Shown: positions 1 through 6,172 of the stretch, piece after piece | Numbering within the stretch: position 1 is the first letter of the stretch | How the letters are laid out: each line of letters opens with the position of its first letter | From: Deltaproteobacteria bacterium | GTDB lineage: Bacteria > Desulfobacterota > Desulfobacteria > C00003060 | NCBI GenBank assembly: GCA_030667105.1 | Contig: DAOUWN010000087.1 | Coordinates: forward strand, 1-7,710 | Direction: 5' to 3' | DNA: 7,710 bases | The notes under the pieces: generated by a model | The model's database searches: none | Told to the model about the DNA's origin: nothing | Seen by the model: the letters and a program-made list of their open reading frames with translations, nothing else | Position numbers and translations under genes: made by a program

Positions 1-258
1 ATGGACTTTTGCCTGGCTATTGCTCGAAAACGGCCCTATCAGGGAGAAAACCTGGCTTCCATCCCATCCTGTGTTAAGAGGCAAAGAGCACGTCTGAGAG
101 TCATCCGTGGAAATCTTGTAAGGAAGGAAAACCTCGTTGTGCAAGGATCCGCTGAGGCACTTTCTGCCGAGGAGGTAGAGCGACGGGAAAAAACCGTAAC
201 TAAATTTGGACGAAGAGTGCCGGACCTAAATCTGCGCCAAAGGCCATCTGAAGCCTAA
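1..258 (+). CDS. Doubtful 85-residue open reading frame at the left edge
   Basis: An open frame runs from an ATG at the very first base to a TAA at 256-258. The predicted product is strongly basic (many Arg and Lys) and shows no motif, signal peptide or membrane segment that I recognise. Arginine codons are a mix of CGA, CGT, CGG, AGA and AGG, and the frame has no visible third-position bias. This is unlike the clear genes to its right and suggests chance or decayed sequence. Because the frame is open at the window edge, it could also be the tail of a gene that starts upstream. No ribosome binding site can be judged. I assign no function. Confidence 0.15.
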   Translation: MDFCLAIARKRPYQGENLASIPSCVKRQRARLRVIRGNLVRKENLVVQGSAEALSAEEVERREKTVTKFGRRVPDLNLRQRPSEA

Positions 259-672
259 AGAAATCCGGAGCAGCAATGCTTCTGCCTTCGGCCGTTTGCA
301 TGTCTACACTACATCTTGTGTCCTCAATAAATAGGTTCATCGGGGGCTTGTTTTGAACACAACTACCCATCATATGAATTCGCCTCTCGGAATCTAGCAG
401 CAAAAATATCTACACGGCTCCACAGGCGTGTAATGCTTTCCTCCTGTTTAGATATCCGTTTAAACACGATTCGAATTTGAAGATCCCAAAGAGTTTCACG
501 TTCTGCTGGATTTTCGGAAAACAGGGGGCGCCTCTTAGAAGACCTGGTTTTTCTTGCGCGAGCCCTTAGCACGATCTAGAAACCCAGGTCCTTTGGGCCT
601 CCGGCTCGGAGAGCGTGGTCAGAGTCTGAAGGCTTTGCCTGCGCGAATTGCCCGGAGTGTTGGAGTAAGGAG
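259..672. other. Unassigned stretch downstream of folE2
   Basis: I see no convincing gene or RNA here; the short open frames on both strands have no recognisable product. An imperfect inverted repeat pairs GACCTGG (541-547) with CCAGGTC (584-590), and adjacent TTT/AAA could extend it past a one-base bulge. The loop is about 30 nt. A small hairpin, CTCCG-GCT-CGGAG, lies at 599-611. Neither is followed by a T-run on the strand that would be read from folE2, so I do not call a terminator. The stretch may be decayed coding sequence. Confidence 0.4.
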
Positions 673-1449
673 TTATGGCCGGGGGCCTACCTCGGCGTAA
701 GCGTACGCGCTGTGGTTGTGAATGCTTTCAAAGTTTTCCGATTCCACACTGAACCACGTGAACCTGGGATCGCCCATTAACTTCTGGGTAACCTCTCTGA
801 CCACATCCTCTACAAACATCGGGCGATTGTAAGCCTGCTCGGTGACATGTTTTTCGTCTTCCCTTTTTAGCAGTGCATAGACATCGCTGGAGGCCGAGCT
901 TTCCACCATTTCGATGATTTCTTCAATCCAGAAGAACTCCTTAAATAGCAGGGTCACTGAAACAATGCCTCGCTGATTATGGGCCCCATGCCTGCTTATC
1001 TCTTTTGAGCAAGGGCACAGGGTGCATACAGGAACCTTGATGCAAACAAAGAGCTTACGTTCGTTTCCGTTTATTTCTCCTATGTATTCGCAGGTATATT
1101 CCATGAGGCTGGTAACACCCGACACAGGGGCTTTTTTCATTACAAAATAGGGGAATGCAATTTCAAGGTTCGCAGCCCGCGCGTCAAGAGTCTTCTTCAT
1201 TGTGTCAAGCATTTCAAAGAAGGCCTTAAGATTAAGATCACCACAGTATTGGTTCAGGACCTCCACAAACCTGCTCATATGGGTCCCTTTGAAATCGTGA
1301 GGTAAATGGACGTACATGTTGATCGTGGCCACGGTTGACTGAGCCTTGTTGGCCCTGTCCAGCACATTGATGGGATAGTTGATCCCCTTGATACCGACCT
1401 TGTTTATGTCAATGTTTCTGTTATCTTGCTGGTTCTGGACGTCTTTCAC
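673..1449 (-). CDS. folE2: GTP cyclohydrolase FolE2 (type IB)
   Basis: This enzyme converts GTP to 7,8-dihydroneopterin triphosphate, the first step of folate (and queuosine) synthesis, in the cytoplasm. The 258-residue product is full length for FolE2, the family unrelated in sequence to classical FolE and able to work without zinc. It opens with the family's RNIDINKVGIKGINYP block (residues 11-26). The metal and active-site residues known for FolE2 are all in place: the Cys cluster in VCTLCPCSKEIS (C145/C147), His157 in HGAHNQRG, Glu204 in HVTEQAYNRP and His244/His246 in ESIHNHSAY. The start is GTG at 1449. An in-frame stop lies two codons upstream, the next in-frame Met is too far inside the fold, and AGGA sits 8 nt before the GTG. 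The gene is divergent from purH. I see no obvious Zur-type operator, although FolE2 genes are often zinc-regulated in other bacteria. Confidence 0.95.
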   Translation of the reverse strand: MKDVQNQQDNRNIDINKVGIKGINYPINVLDRANKAQSTVATINMYVHLPHDFKGTHMSRFVEVLNQYCGDLNLKAFFEMLDTMKKTLDARAANLEIAFPYFVMKKAPVSGVTSLMEYTCEYIGEINGNERKLFVCIKVPVCTLCPCSKEISRHGAHNQRGIVSVTLLFKEFFWIEEIIEMVESSASSDVYALLKREDEKHVTEQAYNRPMFVEDVVREVTQKLMGDPRFTWFSVESENFESIHNHSAYAYAEVGPRP

Positions 1450-1457
1450 TTCTCATG

Positions 1458-1461
1458 TCCT
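1458..1461 (-). promoter_or_regulatory. Ribosome binding site of folE2
   Basis: AGGA on the minus strand lies 8 nt upstream of the GTG at 1447-1449. It supports the GTG over an ATG at 1454-1456, which is in a different frame. Confidence 0.5.
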
Positions 1462-1511
1462 GAGCACGTTCGTTTTTTCCGAATCGAATTCTGTAATACT
1501 TCACCCCACTT

Positions 1512-1609
1512 TGTCATTTCGAACCCCGACGAAGGCGGGGTTCGAAATCTTATCCAACATAGCGTACGGTCACGACATTACAAGATTTCTCCCTACGGTC
1601 GAAATGACA
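1512..1609. repeat. MITE-like nested palindromic element between folE2 and purH
   Basis: The element is bounded by a perfect 11-bp terminal inverted repeat, TGTCATTTCGA (1512-1522) and TCGAAATGACA (1599-1609). Inside it are a perfect 13-bp hairpin (1516-1528 with 1536-1548, 7-nt loop ACGAAGG) and a second pair, GAAATCTT (1544-1551) with AAGATTTC (1582-1589). TACGGTC occurs twice (1565-1571 and 1594-1600). The left arm can thus pair either locally or with the far end. It carries no gene. The layout is that of a short, non-autonomous repeat (MITE or REP-like). Copies elsewhere in the genome are expected but cannot be shown from one window. It lies 62 nt upstream of the folE2 start and about 260 nt upstream of purH. 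Confidence 0.75.
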
Positions 1610-1869
1610 GAAAAACGGTAGAGGCAAGGGTGGACTATTACGGAATTCTTAACAAAAGCTTCGGGGATGTCAATTAAAATCCAAAAACAGCTTGACGGTC
1701 GAAGAGATTCTATGAAAAGATCGGTCGTGATCGCCGGGCCCTCTTTTGATGCCTGTGAAGCTCTGCAACTTATTGAAATGATTATTATGTATTGGAGAAG
1801 CGTTCCTTCCATCTATGTGGAATAGTGGAAGTATCGGGTAGGTAATGGGAACCTGGAAAGGAGCAATTT
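1610..1869. other. Leader region upstream of purH, with one doubtful small ORF
   Basis: This stretch should hold the purH promoter, but I find no -35/-10 pair with good spacing. A TTGAAA at 1773-1778 has no matching -10 box. A frame from ATG 1667 to TAG 1825 would encode 52 residues. It has no proper ribosome binding site (GGGG directly abuts the ATG) and no recognisable motif, so I do not call it a gene. No riboswitch class is recognisable. Confidence 0.4.
1858..1863 (+). promoter_or_regulatory. Ribosome binding site of IMP cyclohydrolase
   Basis: A full AAGGAG lies 6 nt before the ATG at 1870. It is the strongest Shine-Dalgarno site for any gene in the window and fixes this start. Confidence 0.8.
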
Positions 1870-2556
1870 ATGGCAGTTAACGTTGTTGAGAAGATCGATG
1901 GATTCGTTAAGGTCAAGCACGTCATTGTCAGCGTGTCGAACAAGAGCGGGCTGGAGGATTTCATCCCGTCACTGCTGAAGATCAATCCGGATGTTCGGAT
2001 ATACTCCACGGGCGGGACTTATGGCAGGATTGAGCAGATCCTGGGTGACCGGGCCTCCTCCTGCCTGACTCAGGTAAGCAAATACACTGGCCAGCCGGAG
2101 ACCCAGGGAGGACTTGTCAAAACCCTTGACTTTAAGATATACCTTGGTCTGCTCACAGAGACCTATAACGACGCCCACCAGCAAGACCTGAAAAGAACCT
2201 CTGCAGTTCCCATAGACATGGTGGTGGTGAACCTTTATCCCTTCAAGGAGACCATATCCAGAGAAGGTGTCACGGTGGAAGAGGCCAGGGGCAACATCGA
2301 TATCGGAGGCCCTTGCATGATCAGGGCCTCGGCCAAGAATTTTATCCGTGTCGCACCCGTGGTAGATCCCGGAGACTACGCAAGGATCAGTTCTGAGATG
2401 CAAGCAAATGATGGCAGGCTCTCCCTGGAACTTCGATATGAGCTGGCCCGCAAGGCCTTTGACCACACGGCAGTATATGACCGCCACATTGCGGATTTTC
2501 TGGCAAGCAGACCTTTTGGCGACGTTCACACGTGTTACAAGATCATGGATGGTTAA
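1870..2556 (+). CDS. purH: IMP cyclohydrolase, N-terminal half of a split PurH
   Basis: This gene catalyses ring closure of FAICAR to IMP, the last step of de novo purine synthesis. The 228-residue product matches only the first, MGS-like domain of the usual bifunctional PurH (about 520 residues). Recognisable blocks are VSVSNKSG (residues 20-27), STGGT (46-50), VSKYTGQPE (69-77), PIDMVVVNLYPF (114-125), NIDIGGP (142-148) and RASAKN (152-157). By alignment from memory with ATIC/PurH, Lys84, Tyr123, Asp145 and Lys157 fill the conserved nucleotide-binding and catalytic positions. Oddly, the usual GRVKTLHPKVHGG motif reads GLVKTLDFKIYLG (81-93), so an Arg, two His and a Gly are lost. The frame stops cleanly with TAA in what is normally the interdomain linker. 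The transformylase half follows after 5 nt, so the two are surely co-transcribed. This is a true split rather than a frameshift, since each half has its own start and stop. Confidence 0.9.
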   Translation: MAVNVVEKIDGFVKVKHVIVSVSNKSGLEDFIPSLLKINPDVRIYSTGGTYGRIEQILGDRASSCLTQVSKYTGQPETQGGLVKTLDFKIYLGLLTETYNDAHQQDLKRTSAVPIDMVVVNLYPFKETISREGVTVEEARGNIDIGGPCMIRASAKNFIRVAPVVDPGDYARISSEMQANDGRLSLELRYELARKAFDHTAVYDRHIADFLASRPFGDVHTCYKIMDG

Positions 2557-2561
2557 TACGT

Positions 2562-3812
2562 ATGGCTGAAGATCTAAAAAAAATGTACAGGACCATTATG
2601 GATGACCACTTTCCGCCAAACATGGAGATCTCCTTTGTGGACGGAGACAGTCGCCAGACCCTTTTCTACGAAAAGGTGACCTGGGTGGTCGATAACGTGC
2701 AAAAAGGCCTCAGGTACGGTGAAAATCCGGGCCAGGAGGCCGCACTCTATAAGCTCGCCAACGGCAACCTGGTCCTTGGCGAGACCCAGACGATTCAGCC
2801 TGGTCGATATCTGGCCTCTGACGTCGAACTTCTGCAATCGGGCAAGCATCCGGGAAAGACCAACCTTACGGATGCAGACAACTCCATGAACATCCTGAGA
2901 TACTTTGCCGACAGGCCGACCGTGGTCATTGTAAAACACAACAACCCGTGCGGCGTGGCGCGAGCTGATTCCCTGGAAGAGGCATATATCAAAGCCAACA
3001 TGGCCGATCGCGTGGCCGCCTTTGGCGGCTGCATTGCCCTGAACGAACCGGTGGACAAGGCTACGGCAGAGGCTATCAGCAGGCAGTACGCCGAAGTTGT
3101 GGTGGCCCCTGATTTTGAGGAAGGGGTCATGGATATCTTTGCCAAGAAGAAAAACCTTCGGATCATAAGAATCTCGAACATGGGCCGTTTACAGTCTTTT
3201 GTGGGTGAGCGCATTGTGGAGCTTAAGAGCCTAATTGACGGCGGCATCATTGCCCAGTGGTCTTTTGTGCCCCAGGCCCGGTCCAAAGACGATCTCAGGC
3301 TTGCAGAATGCGAATACAAGGGAGATACATATCGCATCAAGAGAGAGCCGACAGAGCAGGAATATGAAGATATGCTCTTCGGCTGGCTGGTGGAATCAGG
3401 GGTGACGTCCAACTCGGTCATATATGTCAAGAACGAGGTCACAGTCGGAATCGGCACGGGTGAACAGGATCGGGTAGGTGTTGCGGAGATTGCCAGAGAG
3501 AAGGCGTACCGCAAGCTGGCAGACCGGTACTGTTTTGAGGAGCTGAAGATCTCTTACAATGAGCTTGCGGACGAGGAAAAGAAAAGGGAATTCGATCAGA
3601 AAGTAGCTCAAGAAAAGGGCGGGCTGATCGGCGCTGCCATGGTGAGTGATGCCTTCTTTCCCTTCAGAGACGGTGTTGATGTGGGCATCCGCGAAGGAAT
3701 TTCCGCTGTTGTGCAGCCTGGCGGGTCTTTTAATGACTACCAGTCTATCGAGGCCTGCAACGAGGCCAATGCGACCATGGTATACACGGGCCAGAGAAGC
3801 TTCAAACACTGA
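2562..3812 (+). CDS. purH: AICAR transformylase, C-terminal half of a split PurH
   Basis: This gene transfers a formyl group from 10-formyl-tetrahydrofolate to AICAR, giving FAICAR for the neighbouring cyclohydrolase. Starting at ATG 2562 the product has 416 residues. Family blocks are LRYGENPGQEA (50-60), the catalytic KHNNPCGVA (125-133, Lys125/His126), AAFGGCIALN (152-161), VVAPDFEEG (180-188), the segment VIYVKNEVTVGIGTGEQDRV (286-305), SDAFFPFRDG (362-371), QPGGS (385-389) and a C-terminal FKH. A charged stretch at about 313-354 (rich in Lys, Glu and Asp) is longer than in enterobacterial PurH, and about 50 residues precede the GENPG block. I chose ATG 2562 because GGATGG lies 9 nt upstream and it follows the previous stop by 5 nt. 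A GTG at 2532 in the same frame would add 10 residues overlapping the upstream gene, but it has no ribosome binding site. Confidence 0.92.
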   Translation: MAEDLKKMYRTIMDDHFPPNMEISFVDGDSRQTLFYEKVTWVVDNVQKGLRYGENPGQEAALYKLANGNLVLGETQTIQPGRYLASDVELLQSGKHPGKTNLTDADNSMNILRYFADRPTVVIVKHNNPCGVARADSLEEAYIKANMADRVAAFGGCIALNEPVDKATAEAISRQYAEVVVAPDFEEGVMDIFAKKKNLRIIRISNMGRLQSFVGERIVELKSLIDGGIIAQWSFVPQARSKDDLRLAECEYKGDTYRIKREPTEQEYEDMLFGWLVESGVTSNSVIYVKNEVTVGIGTGEQDRVGVAEIAREKAYRKLADRYCFEELKISYNELADEEKKREFDQKVAQEKGGLIGAAMVSDAFFPFRDGVDVGIREGISAVVQPGGSFNDYQSIEACNEANATMVYTGQRSFKH

Positions 3813-3865
3813 CGGCACTCGAAAAGGTCCATGTGCTGCGTTGCGTTTCGTCTAAGAAGATTGTG

Positions 3866-3960
3866 TTGGAGGTTGGAGGAGCGCTTCGCTTGAGGTTAGA
3901 GGCGAAAGAAAAGGTGTTTTTAACTTAACTTTAGGCACGTTAGTTCACTTTAGCTCACTT
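3866..3960 (+). repeat. Short tandem repeats between purH and folC
   Basis: TTGGAGG is duplicated in tandem at 3866-3879 and followed by AGCG-CTT-CGCT (3880-3890), a 4-bp hairpin. Further right, AACTT is doubled (3922-3931). Three degenerate units of the form TAGnnCACnT then follow: TAGGCACGT (3932-3940), TAGTTCACTT (3941-3950) and TAGCTCACTT (3951-3960); the last two differ at one base. The array ends 11 nt before the folC start. I recognise no gene, terminator or named regulator site in this 159-bp gap. It could be the remains of a small repeated element. Confidence 0.55.
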
Positions 3961-3971
3961 CTAGTGTCTCC

Positions 3972-5240
3972 ATGATCTCTTCCGTTGACGATCACCTGTC
4001 TGCCCTCTATCGCCTGAGGCGTTTCGGGATTAAGCTTGGGCTGGCCACGATATCTCGCCTTATGAGGGGTCTCGGGAATCCTCAGGATGGTTATTCGTGC
4101 ATCCACGTGGCAGGCACAAACGGCAAGGGTTCTGTTGCGGCGCTCCTGTCTTCGGTCCTTGCCCGTGCAGGGTACAGGGTAGGTCTCTATACTTCCCCTC
4201 ATCTTGTTCGATTCAATGAACGCATTCAGGTCAACGGGCATCCCGTATCTGACGGGGATGTCGCAGAGGCCGCCGAAGCGGTTCAAAGAATCTACACACA
4301 GGCAGCCCCACCGACCTTCTTTGAATGCGCCACCGCCATGGCCCTTTACCACTTTGCCTCAAAAAAAGTGGATTGGGCCGTCCTTGAAACCGGCATGGGC
4401 GGCCGATACGATGCCACCAATGTAGTGCACCCCGAAGTTTGCATCATTACCAATATCAGCATGGAACACACCGAATACCTCGGAAAGACTCTGGCCAGGA
4501 TAGCCTCCGAAAAGGCAGGCATAATAAAGGCGGGCGCCGGTGTTGTGACAGGAGCGCGCCAGAAGAGCGCCCTTAAGGTGATCGAGCAGAGAGCATCAGA
4601 AAAGGGCGTGCCATTGCTAAGGCTTGGGAAAGAGATCAGGGTCCGTAAAGGCCAGGATGGCTTTTTTACCTACCGGAGCACAAAACGGGTGCTGACACGA
4701 GTCAAAGTGGGACTTTTCGGAGATCACCAGATCTTAAATGGCGCCCTTGTCCTGGGGACCCTGGAACTCCTTATGGAAAAGGGCCTGAAAGTGCCTGATG
4801 ACGCCATCTACACCGGACTTGCTGAGGTCTGCTGGCCCGGGCGTCTTGAGGTAGTGTCAGATTATCCTCTCGTCCTTTTGGATGGCGCCCACAATCCGTC
4901 TGCGGTGAGGGTCCTCAGAAGATTCCTGGAAAACGGCGCAGCGTCACGGAGGTTGATGTTGGTGGTAGGTATTCTGAAGGACAAGGCATGGAAGCCCATG
5001 TTGCGAGACCTTGCTGCTGTTGCCAACCGTATGATCCTTACCAGACCACAGTACGAGCGTGCTGCAGACCCCCACGAACTGGCATCCTTCTTACGCCCTA
5101 TCAAAAAGGATGTTGTCGTTATTCCCCATCTGCCAGATGCCATATCACTTGCCATGGATGAGGCCGGCCCCGGAGATGTTGTGTGCATTACCGGTTCTCT
5201 TTATACAGCAGGCGAGGCCAAGGCAATCTTGAGTGTGTAG
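3972..5240 (+). CDS. folC: Folylpolyglutamate synthase / dihydrofolate synthase
   Basis: This ATP-dependent ligase of the Mur-ligase superfamily adds glutamate to dihydropteroate and/or to tetrahydrofolates, retaining folates in the cell. The 422-residue product is the normal length. Motifs in order: RFGIKLGL (17-24), P-loop VAGTNGKGS (46-54), YTSPHLVRFNERI (73-85), FFECATAMA (116-124), LETGMGGRYDATNVV (138-152), ITNISMEHTEYLG (159-171), EKAGIIK (180-186, whose Lys is the likely carbamylated residue), WPGRLEVV (288-295), LLDGAHNP (302-309), GILKDK (333-338) and TGSLYTAGEA (407-416). Whether it has both activities cannot be read from the motifs. The start at ATG 3972 fits the family N-terminus. 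An in-frame stop at 3951-3953 excludes an upstream start, yet there is no Shine-Dalgarno sequence ahead of it. A T-run follows the stop codon (5242-5247) without a clear hairpin. Confidence 0.95.
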   Translation: MISSVDDHLSALYRLRRFGIKLGLATISRLMRGLGNPQDGYSCIHVAGTNGKGSVAALLSSVLARAGYRVGLYTSPHLVRFNERIQVNGHPVSDGDVAEAAEAVQRIYTQAAPPTFFECATAMALYHFASKKVDWAVLETGMGGRYDATNVVHPEVCIITNISMEHTEYLGKTLARIASEKAGIIKAGAGVVTGARQKSALKVIEQRASEKGVPLLRLGKEIRVRKGQDGFFTYRSTKRVLTRVKVGLFGDHQILNGALVLGTLELLMEKGLKVPDDAIYTGLAEVCWPGRLEVVSDYPLVLLDGAHNPSAVRVLRRFLENGAASRRLMLVVGILKDKAWKPMLRDLAAVANRMILTRPQYERAADPHELASFLRPIKKDVVVIPHLPDAISLAMDEAGPGDVVCITGSLYTAGEAKAILSV

Positions 5241-5295
5241 CTTTTTTCAGAAATAATCCCTGACTGCGGCATGGTTCCTGCTATTAGTGTCGTAG

Positions 5296-5378
5296 GTCAG
5301 GTTGCGAGCTCTCCGCCGATTCGGCCGTCGCAGCCGCTTTGGCGAAGTTGGCAGGCAGACCAGCGGGAGCTACCTGAC
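5296..5378. repeat. Bulged 16-bp inverted repeat ahead of the ABC transporter operon
   Basis: The right arm 5363-5378 is continuous, and the left arm pairs with it in three blocks. GTCAGGT (5296-5302) pairs with ACCTGAC (5372-5378), AGCTC (5307-5311) with GAGCT (5367-5371) and CCGC (5313-5316) with GCGG (5363-5366). Bulges of 4 nt (5303-5306) and 1 nt (5312) lie on the left side only. The 46-nt apical part is GC-rich and can form further short pairs, for example CGGC (5322-5325) with GCCG (5333-5336). The structure ends 14 nt before the ATPase start, so on the plus strand it would sit in the 5' leader. It has no T-run and matches no riboswitch class I know. It could be a regulatory RNA, an attenuator-like leader or a copy of a dispersed palindromic repeat. 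Confidence 0.65.
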
Positions 5379-5392
5379 AATACTGAAACAGC

Positions 5393-6157
5393 ATGAAAAT
5401 CCGAATCGAAAACATCAATAAAACCTTCAACCTTCCAACAGGAGGGCCACTAAGAGTTTTGGGGGATATGAATCTTGCAATCGAACAGGGTGATTTTGTT
5501 ATAATTCTTGGAGAATCAGGATGTGGCAAGTCGACTCTGCTAAGCATGCTTGCAGGCTTGCTGCCCCCTTCTTCCGGCAGAATCTGGGTCGACAACAAAG
5601 AAGTCGTTGGCCCTCACCCGTCAATATCCACGGTATTCCAACGGCCAAGCCTACTTCCCTGGCTTAGCGTGGAAGAAAACATCGCCTTTGGCTGCAAGAT
5701 TCGAGGTGAATTGGACAACCTTGAGTACAGGGTGAATGAATTCATCGAAATGATCGGTCTGTCAGGCTTTGAAAAGAGCCATCCTTCGGAACTCTCAGAA
5801 GGCATGGCATGTCGCGTGTCTCTGGCAAGGGCGCTCATAGGTCACCCCGAAATATTCCTCCTGGATGAACCCTTTGCATCGCTCGATACTTTCAGAAGAT
5901 CTCGTTTGCAGGAGGAGCTGATAAACATCTGGCTGAGTGAGGAGTTCACTGTTGTCTTTGTCACACACGATATTGATGAGGCAGTTCTCCTGGGGAACAA
6001 AATCGTATTGTTAGGCGGTCAACCTTCCCGGATCATGGATGTTATTAATATTGATTCCAGGTATCCGAGGAAAACAACGGATGAGTCATCCTTTCACTTT
6101 AAAACAAGAATCCTTAAGAAGTTCAAAAAGGCCTTTGAAGAAAACAGGGGTTTGTGA
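5393..6157 (+). CDS. ABC transporter ATP-binding protein, NitT/TauT family
   Basis: This is the cytoplasmic ATPase of an importer related to SsuB, TauB and NrtD; it powers uptake through the permease encoded downstream. The 254-residue product has Walker A GESGCGKST (40-48), the Q-loop with Gln83 in VFQRPSLLPWLSVEENI (the LLPW segment is typical of this family), a signature region ELSEGMACRVSLARAL (133-148), Walker B IFLLDE (154-159), D-loop ASLD (162-165) and the switch His192 in VTHDIDEAV. The signature reads LSEGM rather than LSGGM, and the usual Arg-Gln after it is replaced by Ala-Cys. All other catalytic residues are intact. The start at 5393 matches the family and an in-frame TGA at 5384-5386 blocks extension. 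No Shine-Dalgarno sequence is visible. It is the first gene of the operon. The substrate cannot be told from this subunit. Confidence 0.92.
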   Translation: MKIRIENINKTFNLPTGGPLRVLGDMNLAIEQGDFVIILGESGCGKSTLLSMLAGLLPPSSGRIWVDNKEVVGPHPSISTVFQRPSLLPWLSVEENIAFGCKIRGELDNLEYRVNEFIEMIGLSGFEKSHPSELSEGMACRVSLARALIGHPEIFLLDEPFASLDTFRRSRLQEELINIWLSEEFTVVFVTHDIDEAVLLGNKIVLLGGQPSRIMDVINIDSRYPRKTTDESSFHFKTRILKKFKKAFEENRGL

Positions 6158-6172
6158 ACCAAAGTTATTGAA

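Noticed and set aside
675..752. Short plus-strand ORF with AAGGAG at 667-672
   Set aside because: The spacing to the ATG is only 2 nt, and the frame is antisense to the well-supported end of folE2.
1692..1716. TTGACG ... TATGAA as a purH promoter
   Set aside because: The spacing is only 13 nt, too short for a sigma-70 promoter.
1667..1825. 52-residue small ORF upstream of purH
   Set aside because: It has no ribosome binding site at usable spacing and no recognisable motif, and it lies in a probable leader region.
2532..2561. Upstream GTG start for the AICAR transformylase
   Set aside because: It has no ribosome binding site and overlaps the cyclohydrolase gene; ATG 2562 has GGATGG at good spacing.
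3863..3928. 21-residue frame with GTG start across the purH-folC repeat region
   Set aside because: It is too short, made largely of repeat sequence, and has no ribosome binding site.
5241..5250. T-run after the folC stop as a Rho-independent terminator
   Set aside because: Six Ts are present, but no GC-rich hairpin lies directly upstream.
5284..5598. Minus-strand 104-residue open frame across the structured element
   Set aside because: Half of it is antisense to the ATPase gene, and the Ala-rich end is simply the GC-rich palindrome translated.
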